This document shows, piece after piece, positions 18,914 to 27,543 of a stretch of DNA of 64,000 nucleotides (position 1 is the stretch's first letter; each line of letters begins with the position of its first letter). Made by a program: the position numbers and the translations under genes. This DNA is from Robertmurraya_A mangrovi (lineage in GTDB: Bacteria; Bacillota; Bacilli; Bacillales; Cytobacillaceae), in NCBI RefSeq assembly GCF_034427655.1, contig NZ_JAXOFX010000004.1:248001-312000 (forward strand), written 5' to 3'. The notes beneath the pieces were generated by a model, which saw only the letters and a list, made by a program, of their open reading frames with translations, had not been told where the DNA came from and did no database searches.

Positions 18914-19540
18914 ATGAAAAGCACCGATAAAAGAAAAATAATAGAGCGAATTAAAAAAGAACAAGGGATTCTACAGGTTAAATTAGTCAGCGAATTTATG
19001 TATTTAGAAAGTAATAAGGTTTATAGCTTTATCAAGGAATCAAAAGAAATAGAACAAAGAGAATCTAAAGAAGGCATTAGACTATATATAAAAAAGAAAG
19101 GTTGCTTTGGCTGCCTAACCCCTATACTTTTTCTTATTCTTATTGGTTCTTGTGTCGGTTCATTTACCGATGAAGAAGATGACTCATCTAAAACTAAACA
19201 ACAGGATACCGTTGAACAGTCTAAAAAAAGAGACCATAATGATACCGATGATAAAGAGAGTAAAGAAAATGCTACTAATAGCGAGGATAAAAAAGAAACA
19301 AAAGTAAACAAAGAAACGGTTACTTCTAATCCTCCAAAAAAAGAACAGAATAAAAAGCCAGTAAAAGAAGAGAAAAAGAAAGAATCCTGTACACCGAATA
19401 TAAAAGGGAATATAAGTTCGTCAGGCGAAAAAATATACCACGTTCCAAGTGGAGCATTCTATGATCGAACAGAAGCAGAAAAAATGTTTTGTTCAGAAGC
19501 CGAAGCAAGAGCTGCGGGATTTAGGAAGTCGCAGAGATAA
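18914..19540 (+). CDS. Membrane protein with C-terminal sunset-like domain
   Basis: 208 aa. The N-terminal 55 residues are basic and helical, possibly a small winged-helix-like domain (IIERIKKEQGILQVKLVSEF). One membrane segment at about 62-85 (CLTPILFLILIGSCVGSF) is followed by a highly charged Glu/Lys/Asn linker of about 80 residues. The last 45 residues match the sunset-type module: CTPNIKGNISSSGEKIYHVP, GAFYDRTEAEKMFCSEAEA, ending RAAGFRKSQR, with two Cys. That module is usually found at the end of secreted nucleases and competence-like proteins. The ribosome binding site AGGGGA is about 11 bases from the ATG, so translation may be weak. It probably shares a transcript with the thermonuclease. 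Confidence 0.7.
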   Translation: MKSTDKRKIIERIKKEQGILQVKLVSEFMYLESNKVYSFIKESKEIEQRESKEGIRLYIKKKGCFGCLTPILFLILIGSCVGSFTDEEDDSSKTKQQDTVEQSKKRDHNDTDDKESKENATNSEDKKETKVNKETVTSNPPKKEQNKKPVKEEKKKESCTPNIKGNISSSGEKIYHVPSGAFYDRTEAEKMFCSEAEARAAGFRKSQR

Positions 19541-19598
19541 TTGTAGCAAAAGTAAATGTTGATAATAAAAAGTAGTAAGTCTAAATAAAAAACAAATA

Positions 19599-19647
19599 AA
19601 AAACCGCCATTTTGAAAATACGATAAATCAAAATGACGGTTTTCTTT
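19599..19647 (+). terminator. Terminator after the sunset-domain gene
   Basis: A 15-bp stem with one mismatch (AAAACCGCCATTTTGA with TCAAAATGACGGTTTT) followed by TTTTCTTT. Confidence 0.8.
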
Positions 19648-19662
19648 ATGGTGTGAAAGAAA

Positions 19663-19686
19663 GACCAAGGGACAGTCCCCATGGTC
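19663..19686. repeat. Dispersed GGGACAGTCCC palindrome
   Basis: GACC and GGTC flank GGGACAGTCCCC. It is one of several similar palindromes in this window and resembles the outer ends of the IS1182 element. Confidence 0.6.
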
Positions 19687-19748
19687 GGTTATAAACAAAT
19701 GGGTAATAGATCCTTTGTTATAATTACTTTTTGAAGGAAACGATCACC

Positions 19749-19761
19749 TTTTGTCGAAAAA
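19749..19761 (+). promoter_or_regulatory. Spo0A-like box upstream of the Mrr-type gene
   Basis: TTTTGTCGAAAAA matches the full 0A-box consensus. It lies 27 bases before the ATG and downstream of a TATAAT at 19719-19724, a position that would fit repression. Confidence 0.45.
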
Positions 19762-19787
19762 TAATAGTTGAGAGGTGATGGACATAA

Positions 19788-20357
19788 ATGTCTAGGAAAA
19801 GAACAAAAAAACAGCAAAAGCAATTAGAAGAATTGATTAAGGGATTTCTTGTCATGTTTGCATTATCAACTTATCTGTTTACCAAGTCCTTTCTTGCTAC
19901 AGGAATTCTTACCTTTGTAGTTTTAGGTGTTTTTATTGGAATAGCTATGATAAGAAACTCTAAAAGAAAAGAAAAACTTAGAAGGTCTGGTATCGATGAG
20001 ATAGATAAGATGGATGGCATTCAGTTCGAGCATTATTTAGCTGAACTATTCAAAAAGCAAGGTTATAGAGTGGAGGTAACCAGATCTTTTGGAGATTACG
20101 GGGCTGATTTGGTTCTAAAGAAAGAGAATCATAGGATAGTAGTACAAGCCAAACGTTATAAATCCAATGTTGGAGTGAAAGCTGTTCAAGAGGTAAAGTC
20201 GGCGGTAAGTCATTATGATGCAAATGAAGCCTGGGTGGTCACGAATAGTGGCTTTACAAAACAAGCATATACACTTGCTCAATCAAACAATGTAAGGTTG
20301 TTTGACCGAGATGATTTGATAAATATGATAATAGAGTTGAATCCCAGGGCCTCTTAG
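19788..20357 (+). CDS. Membrane-tethered Mrr-type endonuclease domain protein
   Basis: 189 aa. Two closely spaced hydrophobic segments (about residues 19-36 and 38-54) make an N-terminal membrane hairpin. The C-terminal 115 residues are the Mrr_cat/PD-(D/E)xK fold: MDGIQFEHYLAELFKKQGY, then GDYGADLVL and IVVQAKRYK (the D...QxK active site), then the conserved VGVKAVQEVKSAVSHY and TNSGFTKQA. Such proteins are predicted to cut DNA on the cytoplasmic side of the membrane. GAGAGGTGAT lies ahead of the ATG. It is separated from the preceding gene by a terminator and a dispersed palindrome. The target DNA is unknown. Confidence 0.85.
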   Translation: MSRKRTKKQQKQLEELIKGFLVMFALSTYLFTKSFLATGILTFVVLGVFIGIAMIRNSKRKEKLRRSGIDEIDKMDGIQFEHYLAELFKKQGYRVEVTRSFGDYGADLVLKKENHRIVVQAKRYKSNVGVKAVQEVKSAVSHYDANEAWVVTNSGFTKQAYTLAQSNNVRLFDRDDLINMIIELNPRAS

Positions 20358-20490
20358 GAGTATACATTGGAATAGATACTTTTCTTCTTCATTAAAATAA
20401 CAGTTGAGGAATTAAATGACTAAAGACCATGTAGTCCAATCAATTAAGTCTGAGGAAGGAATAATTATTAAATACTGCAATAAAAAGCGA

Positions 20491-20518
20491 AGAAGAATAA
20501 ATTGAGCTTTATTCTTCT
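20491..20518. terminator. AT-rich hairpin after the Mrr-type gene
   Basis: AGAAGAATAAA pairs with TTTATTCTTCT over 11 bp with a 6-base loop. It may end the plus-strand transcript although the T run is poor. Confidence 0.45.
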
Positions 20519-20529
20519 CATTAAGATTA

Positions 20530-20561
20530 AAAGAAAAGGACTAAAAATGATTAGTCCTTTC
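20530..20561 (-). terminator. Terminator of the DUF5050-like gene
   Basis: On the minus strand AAAGGACTA pairs with TAGTCCTTT, followed by TCTTTTA. Confidence 0.8.
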
Positions 20562-20566
20562 AAGTG

Positions 20567-21580
20567 TTACTTTAGAGTTAGAATTTTCTTGTAGGCTCCA
20601 TTATTATCCCAAATGTAGAGAGAATTCCCTGCTAAGTATAGGCTAAGATATGTAAATGGCAGGGTACTCAACTTATTCTTAACCTTTGACACACGATTCA
20701 TATGCCAAAGCTCTTTGTACACAGTTCCGTCTTCTTTATAGGAATCCAGTATATAGTACAAGTCATTATTTCTAATGATGTAAGAAATTACTTGATCAGG
20801 ATTATCAATTCGATTAGGTCCAACTCTCCCTCTTTCACCTGAATCTTGTAAAATTACAGGAATGGAAACCTGATCATTCTCCAGGGCAAAAAAGTCACCT
20901 CGATGAGCCCTATAATAAACCTCACCTGCAACTACCATTAATTTGTCTATACTAAAATAAGACTGGTGATTCCAACTATTAACCTTTAATTCTTCAAAAT
21001 CCTTACCTGATACTTTCATTTTAAATATTTGATTGTCTCCATCCACCATATAAATCAATCCGTTAACAACCTGAACCTGATTAACAGATAACTTTTTCAG
21101 ATTTACCACTTTCTTTGTTTTCAAATTCATTTTCTGGATGTACCAGCTATTATCGTCATCTTCGTCTAACATGACATTATAATATAAGGAACCTTTGTAC
21201 TCATTCAGATAGTATGTTCTCTTTTTGCTTAATTGCTTTTTGGATGTACCATTTGATTTAACCCTAAATAAACTTCCTGTTCTTTCTAAATCATTATAAT
21301 AAATCCAACCATTATGAAAGAATACCTCTCCCACCCACTGGTCTTTAACTAACTCTTTTTTTACTTTTGGATTTTTTATTGACTCCTTAATGATTCCATA
21401 AGCATCCTTCCAGTCTGGATAATAAATGTATCCTTTGCCATCATAAGCAAAATGGTTTCCATTAGCATTATTAGAAACTCGGTTATAATCTACTGATTCA
21501 GTTTTAGCATTAGATGTGTCCCCGCAGAAAATGGTAAAAGCAATGAAAGTACAAATGATTGTTAAGAATTTCAGTTTCAT
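20567..21580 (-). CDS. Secreted DUF5050-like beta-propeller protein
   Basis: 337 aa with a signal peptide (MKLKFLTIICTFIAFTIFCG). The mature part repeats short strands of the form GxIYYxxxxxxx-LFRxKxNGTxxKQL, for example GWIYYNDLERTGSLFRVKSN, and KGSLYYN, NGLIYMVDGDNQIFKMK, NDLYYILD and NSLYIWD. This is the six-bladed propeller pattern of DUF5050 proteins found in Bacillaceae. No enzymatic residues are evident, and a ligand-binding role outside the cell is inferred. The start has AAGGAGTGAG upstream. It is monocistronic and convergent with the Mrr-type gene. Confidence 0.75.
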   Translation of the reverse strand: MKLKFLTIICTFIAFTIFCGDTSNAKTESVDYNRVSNNANGNHFAYDGKGYIYYPDWKDAYGIIKESIKNPKVKKELVKDQWVGEVFFHNGWIYYNDLERTGSLFRVKSNGTSKKQLSKKRTYYLNEYKGSLYYNVMLDEDDDNSWYIQKMNLKTKKVVNLKKLSVNQVQVVNGLIYMVDGDNQIFKMKVSGKDFEELKVNSWNHQSYFSIDKLMVVAGEVYYRAHRGDFFALENDQVSIPVILQDSGERGRVGPNRIDNPDQVISYIIRNNDLYYILDSYKEDGTVYKELWHMNRVSKVKNKLSTLPFTYLSLYLAGNSLYIWDNNGAYKKILTLK

Positions 21581-21882
21581 AAAAAACTCACTCCTTCCTT
21601 AGTATCCATCTGATACTTAATAATAATACCATATTTAGGTAAGACTACCCTGCTAATGAATATATCTTTTTAAAGTGTATTATATGATAACTTGTTTAAA
21701 TACAAGTGGAAATATCTGAAGTGACTTCTCCGAAAAGATCAGTGAGTAGGGGAGATAATTTATTTAAGAGGGGGACATACTCTAAATAATCGATGAAATA
21801 TTTACCATGCGGGAATTTTTAAGAACCAATTTCTTTTTTGTTATTATAAAAAAGTTGAAGTATGTGATACTTAGGAGGAAAT
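21581..21882. other. Divergent intergenic region
   Basis: About 300 bases between the minus-strand propeller gene and the plus-strand acyltransferase gene. Apart from the two ribosome binding sites and AT-rich promoter-like sequence I see nothing in it. Confidence 0.5.
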
Positions 21883-22935
21883 ATGGAGAAAAATCGTAAT
21901 CCATGGCTTGATAACGTAAAGGGCTTATTAATCTTTTTGGTCGTTTTCGGACATCTAATAGAGATTTATCGTCATTCTGAGACCCACACTAGTGTCCTAT
22001 ACATATATAATGTCATCTATACTTTCCATATGCCCCTGTTTATTCTAATAAGTGGATATTTTTTTCGTCCGAATAAGTTTGAAAAAATCATTCAGTTGAC
22101 CTTTATATATTTCTTATGGCAAGTAATTAATGGATTCTTCTCAAAATTTATAAAACACCATGAACTTGTTACGATAGCACCTGATAGCCGAATATTAGAT
22201 ATTTTTGTCCCATATTGGACAATGTGGTTTTTGTTTGGAATCATAGTATGGAATATTATCACCCCTATCATTCTTAAGCTACGTTATCCTTTATTATACG
22301 CTGTCGGGTTAGCTGTTTGGATAAGTTATATTGATAATGTCCCAAGTTGGTTTTCAATCAGAAAATTGATTAACTTTTATCCATACTTTTTAATTGGATA
22401 CTTTTTAAAGCAAAAGAATATTTTATCTTTATTAGCACAAAAAGCAGCGTCATGGAGATCTCCTGTACGTTTGGGTGCCTTATTCATCGTCCTTACTTTC
22501 TTATTAGTAATGGTGCTTTATACTTCAAAAGGAATTGACACAGACTTGCTTTTTATGAGAAATGAGTATGCTCATTATGGGTGGTCCGTATATAAAGGAG
22601 CTACCTTTCAAGTAATGCAATATGCAACCATTACTGTGTTGTGTATCGCACTAATTCTTTTAATTACTCAGAAAAGGATATTGTTTACATTCAACAAATT
22701 CGGTATATATACACTCTCTATTTATTTGATGCATTCTAGTACTGTCCGAGTGTTTCGTCAATTTGTACCAGAACAAATTAGTAATGACCCCATTTTACTT
22801 TTAATTATCTCGTTTGTATTAAGTTATTTATTCTGTTTAATTGTTACTAGCAAATTCGTTATACGATTAATATCACCACTAGTTCATCCGAATCTAAACT
22901 GGGCTTTAAAGTTAGATAAAAATACTCCCGATTAA
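21883..22935 (+). CDS. Integral membrane O-acyltransferase (acyltransferase 3 family)
   Basis: 350 aa, about ten membrane segments. The N-terminus NPWLDNVKGLLIFLVVFGHL has the conserved Asp-Asn-x-K-G and the His of the FGHL motif, and TFHMPLFILISGYFF has the second conserved signature of this family (COG3594/Acyl_transf_3). Members transfer acetyl groups to sugars of surface glycans across the membrane. A clear AGGAGG lies seven bases before the ATG. It is a single gene with its own terminator. The acceptor is unknown; a wall or S-layer-linked glycan is plausible from the neighbourhood but is inference. Confidence 0.85.
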   Translation: MEKNRNPWLDNVKGLLIFLVVFGHLIEIYRHSETHTSVLYIYNVIYTFHMPLFILISGYFFRPNKFEKIIQLTFIYFLWQVINGFFSKFIKHHELVTIAPDSRILDIFVPYWTMWFLFGIIVWNIITPIILKLRYPLLYAVGLAVWISYIDNVPSWFSIRKLINFYPYFLIGYFLKQKNILSLLAQKAASWRSPVRLGALFIVLTFLLVMVLYTSKGIDTDLLFMRNEYAHYGWSVYKGATFQVMQYATITVLCIALILLITQKRILFTFNKFGIYTLSIYLMHSSTVRVFRQFVPEQISNDPILLLIISFVLSYLFCLIVTSKFVIRLISPLVHPNLNWALKLDKNTPD

Positions 22936-22948
22936 TACAATGACTGAA

Positions 22949-22983
22949 AAATTAGCCTCTTGTGAATTGGAGAGGCTTTTTTC
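22949..22983 (+). terminator. Terminator of the acyltransferase gene
   Basis: TTAGCCTCT pairs with AGAGGCT around a 10-base loop, followed by TTTTTTC. Confidence 0.85.
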
Positions 22984-23315
22984 TCTTGGAGAGAAACAAC
23001 CCCTTGGACGGTTCTGCTGGTTTGAGTTTCTTTTTCATTTGTGGAAAAGGTTTAGAAAGAGAAGACCAATTCTATCGAATAATTCATACAGCAAAAATTG
23101 AGGAAGTTCTTCAAGTTCCTGATTATTTTGCACAATTAGAAGAACTATTGACCAGGTCAACGGACTTCAAGTTGAAATTTTTGGGATGATAAAAGAAAGG
23201 TTAAATAGTTTGCTTAAATATTATTTGACTAGAATTATAGTTAATTATGAGTGACAGATACCTAAAAAATCAGGTAAAATGGTGTGGGTATAAATCACTA
23301 TTAACGGAGGCAACC
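22984..23315. other. Gap with an unconvincing 75-codon ORF
   Basis: The plus-strand frame at 22962-23189 has protein-like composition at its end (KIEEVLQVPDYFAQLEELL) but begins inside the terminator and has no ribosome binding site. It may be a remnant of a lost gene. No other structure was seen. Confidence 0.35.
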
Positions 23316-24554
23316 ATGAATAAGCTATTAAAAACATTATTAGCATTTATAGTAATACTAGGATTTATTTTGCCAACCGTCACGCCAACAACGGAAGCAA
23401 AGGAATTGTGGGGAAAAGTAGAAATAAAAAAAGGTTTGATTGGAAAAGTAGTTATCCTTAAGGATACCAGCCTTTTTTACAAGGATTCTAAAGGGAAATT
23501 AACAAAGGGTAAGACAATCAAAAAGAACTCAGAACTGGGAGTATTCAGCTACGATAAAAAAGCATTACTATACAAAGTGGAAAAAGGATACATAAAGAAA
23601 AATTCTGCTGTAAAGTATAGTGTGTTACCAAAAGATTATAACCATTCAATATCTAAGATTGGTTTTGTTACTGATAATTCCGGCATAGATGATAAATCAT
23701 TTAATCAGTTGACTTGGGAAGGATTACATCTATTCAGTAAGAAAAATGAAGCCAAGGTAAAGTATATACAACCTGAGAGTTATAGAGAATATGAAATGAA
23801 TTTATTAAAGTTAACAAAGGAAGGCTATGGACTTATCTTTGGAACGGGTTTTCATTTAGCTGAACCAATCAACCAAGTTGCTAGTAAAAATAAAAATACA
23901 AAATATGCGATTGTTGATGACGTAGTAAATCAGCCAAATGTGGCAAGTATTTTATTTAAAGAAAATGAATCTGCGTTCTTAGCTGGAGTAGTTGCTGGTT
24001 TAAAGACAAAAACGAATAAAGTAGGTTTCATTGGTGGATTAGATGTACCACTAGTTAATAAATATGAAGTAGGTTTTGTCGCAGGAGTAAAGGCTGTGAA
24101 TCCAAAGGTGGAAACTGAAATAAAATATGTAGGAGATTTTAACAAACCTGAGATAGGAATGCTACTAGCTTCTCAAATGTATTCATCCAATACTGACATA
24201 ATATATCAAGTAGCTGGTGGTAGTGGGTTAGGAGTTTTTGCTGAAGCAAGACAAAGAATGAAAAAGGATCCTAACAAACAGGTATGGGTTATTGGAGTAG
24301 ATAGAGATCATTCTGAACACGGGTTGGACATTACATTAACATCTTCAATTAAAAGGATGGATTCTGCTGCATACGACATAGCATCAAGAGCAAAGAAGGG
24401 AAATTTCCCAGGTGGCAAGACAATTGTTTATGGAATAGCAGAAAATGGAGTAGATGTAGTAAAAACGAATCTTGATTCAGAGACTATTAAAAGAGTAGAG
24501 GAATTTAAGAAGAAGGTAGCTTCGGGGAAAATAAAGGTACCTACAGAAAGATAA
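23316..24554 (+). CDS. Secreted BMP/PnrA-like substrate-binding protein with extra N-terminal domain
   Basis: 412 aa. The C-terminal 290 residues are a periplasmic-binding-protein fold of the BMP (Med/PnrA) family, which binds purine nucleosides: ISKIGFVTDNSGIDDKSFNQ, then TWEGLHLF, FGTGFHLAEPINQVA, SAFLAGVVAG, KVGFIGG, DIIYQVAGGSGLGVF, VWVIGVDRD, and TSSIKRMDSAAYD. Unlike typical family members it has no lipobox; the leader ends at an ordinary signal-peptidase site near TTEAK. Residues about 30-105 form a Lys-rich beta domain (VVILKDTSLFYKDSKG), perhaps SH3-like. No ABC transporter genes are nearby. The start at 23316 has GGAGG six bases upstream. It may act as an extracellular receptor or scavenger rather than in transport. 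Confidence 0.8.
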   Translation: MNKLLKTLLAFIVILGFILPTVTPTTEAKELWGKVEIKKGLIGKVVILKDTSLFYKDSKGKLTKGKTIKKNSELGVFSYDKKALLYKVEKGYIKKNSAVKYSVLPKDYNHSISKIGFVTDNSGIDDKSFNQLTWEGLHLFSKKNEAKVKYIQPESYREYEMNLLKLTKEGYGLIFGTGFHLAEPINQVASKNKNTKYAIVDDVVNQPNVASILFKENESAFLAGVVAGLKTKTNKVGFIGGLDVPLVNKYEVGFVAGVKAVNPKVETEIKYVGDFNKPEIGMLLASQMYSSNTDIIYQVAGGSGLGVFAEARQRMKKDPNKQVWVIGVDRDHSEHGLDITLTSSIKRMDSAAYDIASRAKKGNFPGGKTIVYGIAENGVDVVKTNLDSETIKRVEEFKKKVASGKIKVPTER

Positions 24555-24566
24555 ATTTTATTATGA

Positions 24567-24605
24567 AAACAATGGATAGTGTGATGTACTATCCATTGTT
24601 TTTTT
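24567..24605 (+). terminator. Terminator of the BMP-like gene
   Basis: A 14-bp stem (AAACAATGGATAGT and its complement) followed by T7. Confidence 0.9.
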
Positions 24606-24833
24606 AAAATTCTATTGGATGGATCCTTTTATAGGAATTAGGAAAATTCACTGTCTTACTGAGTATACGTGGAAATGATTGTTTATCTCTAATATATTGA
24701 TTTTATTAATCTATTAGGGGATAAATAATCCAAGAAGCCTATTATGTACAATCCCTTCAGTTAATAATCTTTTTAGATCCAAATTTATATAGTAGAATAT
24801 TACTATTAAAGAGATGAAAAGGAGAATATAAGA

Positions 24834-25502
24834 GTGAAAAAAATAATAAGTATACTAGCTTGTCTACTGATTTTCACAGTATTAAATACTGGGGTAACAG
24901 CAAAAACTCCACAATTAGACCTTAGAGTTGTAGATAATATTACTCTCTTTAATGTAATTGGACCTAAAAATGAAGAAATACACTATCAATTTTATTACAA
25001 AAAAGACGGGAAGTATGAGGCGTTTTATTATGGATTAATGAAAGAAAGCAATCAAATTGGTTATGCTCGATTCAAAAAGGATGGAGAATATGGAATTTCA
25101 TATTCGGTTGGTAATAATGTTAAAACTTCGAAATTAGTGAAATTCAAAATTAAAAATTCAAAGAATAGAGTTAAAAATATTGAAGATGCTATAGAATTTG
25201 AAGATGTCCAAACATCTATTGGGTATGGTCTACAATTTAAAGGTAAATACAATGTTAGTTTAATGAAGGATATAAAAAAGCCTATCGTATATAAACTTTA
25301 CACGATTGACAAAAAAGGAAAATTAAAATTAAAAGAAACGAAAAAAGCACAAAACAGCATTCAGGAAGTTTATTTTAAACGATTAGACAAAGAAAGATAC
25401 ATAGTACTTAGCTATAGCGTGAACGGAAAGGTAAAAGAGTATTTATTTATTACTAAAACCTCGGACTTAAAGTATTTTGATAATACATTTACTGGAATTT
25501 AG
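24834..25502 (+). CDS. Exported protein of unknown function
   Basis: 222 aa from GTG, with AGGAG nine bases upstream. The signal peptide KKIISILACLLIFTVLNTG is cut near VTAK. The mature part is Lys/Tyr-rich and beta-strand-like (IHYQFYYKKDGKYEAFYYG, GEYGISYSVGN), with no cysteine. I recognise no family. It is 56 bases upstream of another exported protein with no terminator between, so they may share a transcript. Confidence 0.6.
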   Translation: MKKIISILACLLIFTVLNTGVTAKTPQLDLRVVDNITLFNVIGPKNEEIHYQFYYKKDGKYEAFYYGLMKESNQIGYARFKKDGEYGISYSVGNNVKTSKLVKFKIKNSKNRVKNIEDAIEFEDVQTSIGYGLQFKGKYNVSLMKDIKKPIVYKLYTIDKKGKLKLKETKKAQNSIQEVYFKRLDKERYIVLSYSVNGKVKEYLFITKTSDLKYFDNTFTGI

Positions 25503-25558
25503 AGGAGAATATCTCTTTCGGTAATAATAATATTTTGGTCTATATAGGAGGGATATGC

Positions 25559-26209
25559 TTGATTAAGAAAATTATATCGATCGCGTTTTCTTTATTATTA
25601 ATAACGAATATGTTAGTTCCAGAAGCTGGGGCAAATAAAAGTAAGGTCAAGAGATACTATATGACAGCTACTGATCATATTAATGTTCGTCAAACACCAT
25701 CTATTAAAGGAAAGAAATTGGGTTTGATTTCAAAAGGGTCAAAAGTTTATATTATGGCATATTCATATAATGAATGGATGCCTGTGGAGTATAAAGGAAA
25801 GAAGGCCTATGTAAGTGCAAAATACCTAAAATATGTAAATCAACCAAATGGTAAATGGGTTGGAAATTATAAACACAATTTCTCAGGTACAGGAAATGGA
25901 TTGGATTTATTGATTTACAAGCAGACCTCAAATAAGATTTATTTTGGTTTCTCTTATTATGGTCGTAAGGACTCTAATGGTAATTGGGTATACAGTTCAA
26001 AGGATCAATTCGGTTCAGCATCTTTGAAAAATGGAAAAGCCTATTATTCATCCAACGGTTGTAAAATTACTTTTACATACTCCAAAATTGATAAACAGTA
26101 TAATACAAAAGATAATATCTATACGTATACAAACGGGGCATGCGGGATGCTAGAAGATGGATCTATGGATCAAGATATGGGTGGCTATGCTGGCGGGTAT
26201 ATTTGGTAA
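25559..26209 (+). CDS. Exported SH3-domain protein
   Basis: 216 aa from TTG, chosen because AGGAGG is seven bases upstream and the signal peptide (IKKIISIAFSLLLITNMLV) then starts at once; the in-frame ATG at 25535 overlaps the ribosome binding site. One bacterial SH3 domain spans residues about 33-90 (DHINVRQTPSIKGKKLGLI, then GSKVYIMAYSYNEWMPVEY, then KKAYVSAKYLKYV), a module that binds peptidoglycan peptides. The C-terminal 120 residues are aromatic and Gly-rich with two Cys (SNGCKIT and GACGML) and are not recognised. A terminator follows. Confidence 0.7.
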   Translation: MIKKIISIAFSLLLITNMLVPEAGANKSKVKRYYMTATDHINVRQTPSIKGKKLGLISKGSKVYIMAYSYNEWMPVEYKGKKAYVSAKYLKYVNQPNGKWVGNYKHNFSGTGNGLDLLIYKQTSNKIYFGFSYYGRKDSNGNWVYSSKDQFGSASLKNGKAYYSSNGCKITFTYSKIDKQYNTKDNIYTYTNGACGMLEDGSMDQDMGGYAGGYIW

Positions 26210-26235
26210 AGGAAATGTAGGTCTTTCGAATAAAC

Positions 26236-26278
26236 AAAAAAAGCCTTGTTTGCATTGATGTTGCACACAAGGTTTTTT
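26236..26278 (+). terminator. Terminator of the SH3 gene
   Basis: AAAAAGCCTTGT pairs with ACAAGGTTTTTT (one G-U) around a 16-base loop. Confidence 0.8.
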
Positions 26279-26524
26279 GAATCCTGCAAAATGATCATTT
26301 GTTTATTATAATGAGTCCCTATCCTGTAGTAAAGTCTTCTTAATTTTATAATGATCGCTTTGATTAAGACGTTACAAATTCCAAAGCAAATAGGAACTTC
26401 ACATTTAAAGGGTAAGTCTAGTATATCTCCTTTTTTACAATGGGAAGAAATAATAGTTTTATTAAATAATCCAGTTCTTTAATAGATAAAATGCTTCTCG
26501 ACATAAACTATTTACCTAATATTC

Positions 26525-26545
26525 TTATCATTAAAAATATGATAA
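26525..26545. promoter_or_regulatory. Dyad upstream of the PlcR-like regulator gene
   Basis: TTATCAT and ATGATAA flank TAAAAAT (7-bp arms, 7-base centre). It covers the expected -35 region of the TATAAT at 26552, a plausible site for autoregulation. Confidence 0.4.
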
Positions 26546-26551
26546 AATTAC

Positions 26552-26557
26552 TATAAT
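26552..26557 (+). promoter_or_regulatory. Candidate -10 of the PlcR-like gene
   Basis: Perfect TATAAT about 50 bases before the TTG start; no good -35 at 17 bases, as in activator-dependent promoters. Confidence 0.45.
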
Positions 26558-26607
26558 TGTATAAGTATTTTTAGTTCTTTATATTTATAAAAAGGGGATA
26601 GATTACT

Positions 26608-27495
26608 TTGAGAATCTATGAGTATAGCTTTGGAGAAATTTTACACTCATTAAGAACAACAAAGGGGATTTCGATAGAAGCTCTTTCACAGGGGATATGT
26701 TCTGAAGATGATTTGATTCTTTTTGAAAAAGAGAAAAAGTTTCCTACCCTTGAGCAGCTTGATCAATTGACAGAAAGACTAAATTTAGACCTAACTTATT
26801 TCTTTGAAATGGCGTCGAAAAATAAACAAAATTATTTCGTTGCAGTTCAAGAGTTGATCAATAAGTATAAGAGAGAAAGAAATTATAAAGCGATATATGA
26901 AATTGTTTATAGAGAGGAAGAAAATCCAAGCTTTCAACATACTAGCCTAAAGCAATTTTTATTATGGCATAAAGGAATTTGTATTTATTATCTTGAAAAT
27001 AATACAGACAAGGCAATGAAATTCTTATACCAAGCGATAGAGTTAACCAACTCAAAGCGTAAAGACTTTTCCGAAAGGGAAATTGAAATTCTGAATAGCA
27101 TTGGTCTCATCTTATATGAAAATAAAGACTTTCAAAATGCAAAAATAACTTTAAATTCAGCTTTGGCAAGTTTGGAGAAGCTTCCAAATATAGTAGATGA
27201 TCGAGTAGTTTTAAAGGTGCTTTTTTCTCTTTCCCAAGTATTATCTGAGTTAGGGAGTTTTGAAGAATCTTTACAATATAGTAAAAAAGGAATCAGCCAC
27301 TGTATTAACAAGGAACTCCTATATTTGTTCGCTGAATTTCATTATCAAACCGGGGAAAACTATATTAAATTAGAAGAAATTGAAAAGGGTAAAAACTACA
27401 TAGAGGAATCTATCAAAATATTAAAATTGCAGGGTAATGAAATTTTTGCGCAAATCTTCCAAGAAGAATTGGAAAAATTATTGTCACGGTGTTAG
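26608..27495 (+). CDS. PlcR-family (RRNPP) peptide-responsive transcription regulator
   Basis: 295 aa, start TTG after AAAGGGGAT. Residues about 6-62 are a Cro/C1-type helix-turn-helix (FGEILHSLRTTKGISIEALS, then EDDLILFEKEKKFPTLEQLD, then LNLDLTYFFE), in the same arrangement as B. cereus PlcR. The rest is a helical TPR-like array (LLWHKGICIYYLENN, EIEILNSIGLILYENKDFQNA, FHYQTGENYIKLEEIEKG), the peptide-binding part in RRNPP proteins. The length fits PlcR (about 285). Directly downstream (48 bases) is a short exported pro-peptide gene with three GIPVQH copies, the position PapR occupies next to PlcR. Inferred role: cytoplasmic receptor and transcription factor controlled by the imported peptide. 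Its target genes are not known. Confidence 0.85.
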   Translation: MRIYEYSFGEILHSLRTTKGISIEALSQGICSEDDLILFEKEKKFPTLEQLDQLTERLNLDLTYFFEMASKNKQNYFVAVQELINKYKRERNYKAIYEIVYREEENPSFQHTSLKQFLLWHKGICIYYLENNTDKAMKFLYQAIELTNSKRKDFSEREIEILNSIGLILYENKDFQNAKITLNSALASLEKLPNIVDDRVVLKVLFSLSQVLSELGSFEESLQYSKKGISHCINKELLYLFAEFHYQTGENYIKLEEIEKGKNYIEESIKILKLQGNEIFAQIFQEELEKLLSRC

Positions 27496-27543
27496 AATAA
27501 AATGGAATTATATTAAATTATTAGAAAGGTAGTGTTGTCATAT

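Larger units (their letters stand above)
26279..26607. other. Intergenic region upstream of the PlcR-like gene
   Basis: No gene was seen. The promoter-proximal half holds a dyad (26525-26545) and a TATAAT (26552-26557) described separately. Confidence 0.5.

Noticed and set aside
22962..23189. 75-codon ORF after the acyltransferase
   Set aside because: It starts inside the terminator stem with no ribosome binding site; at most a relic.
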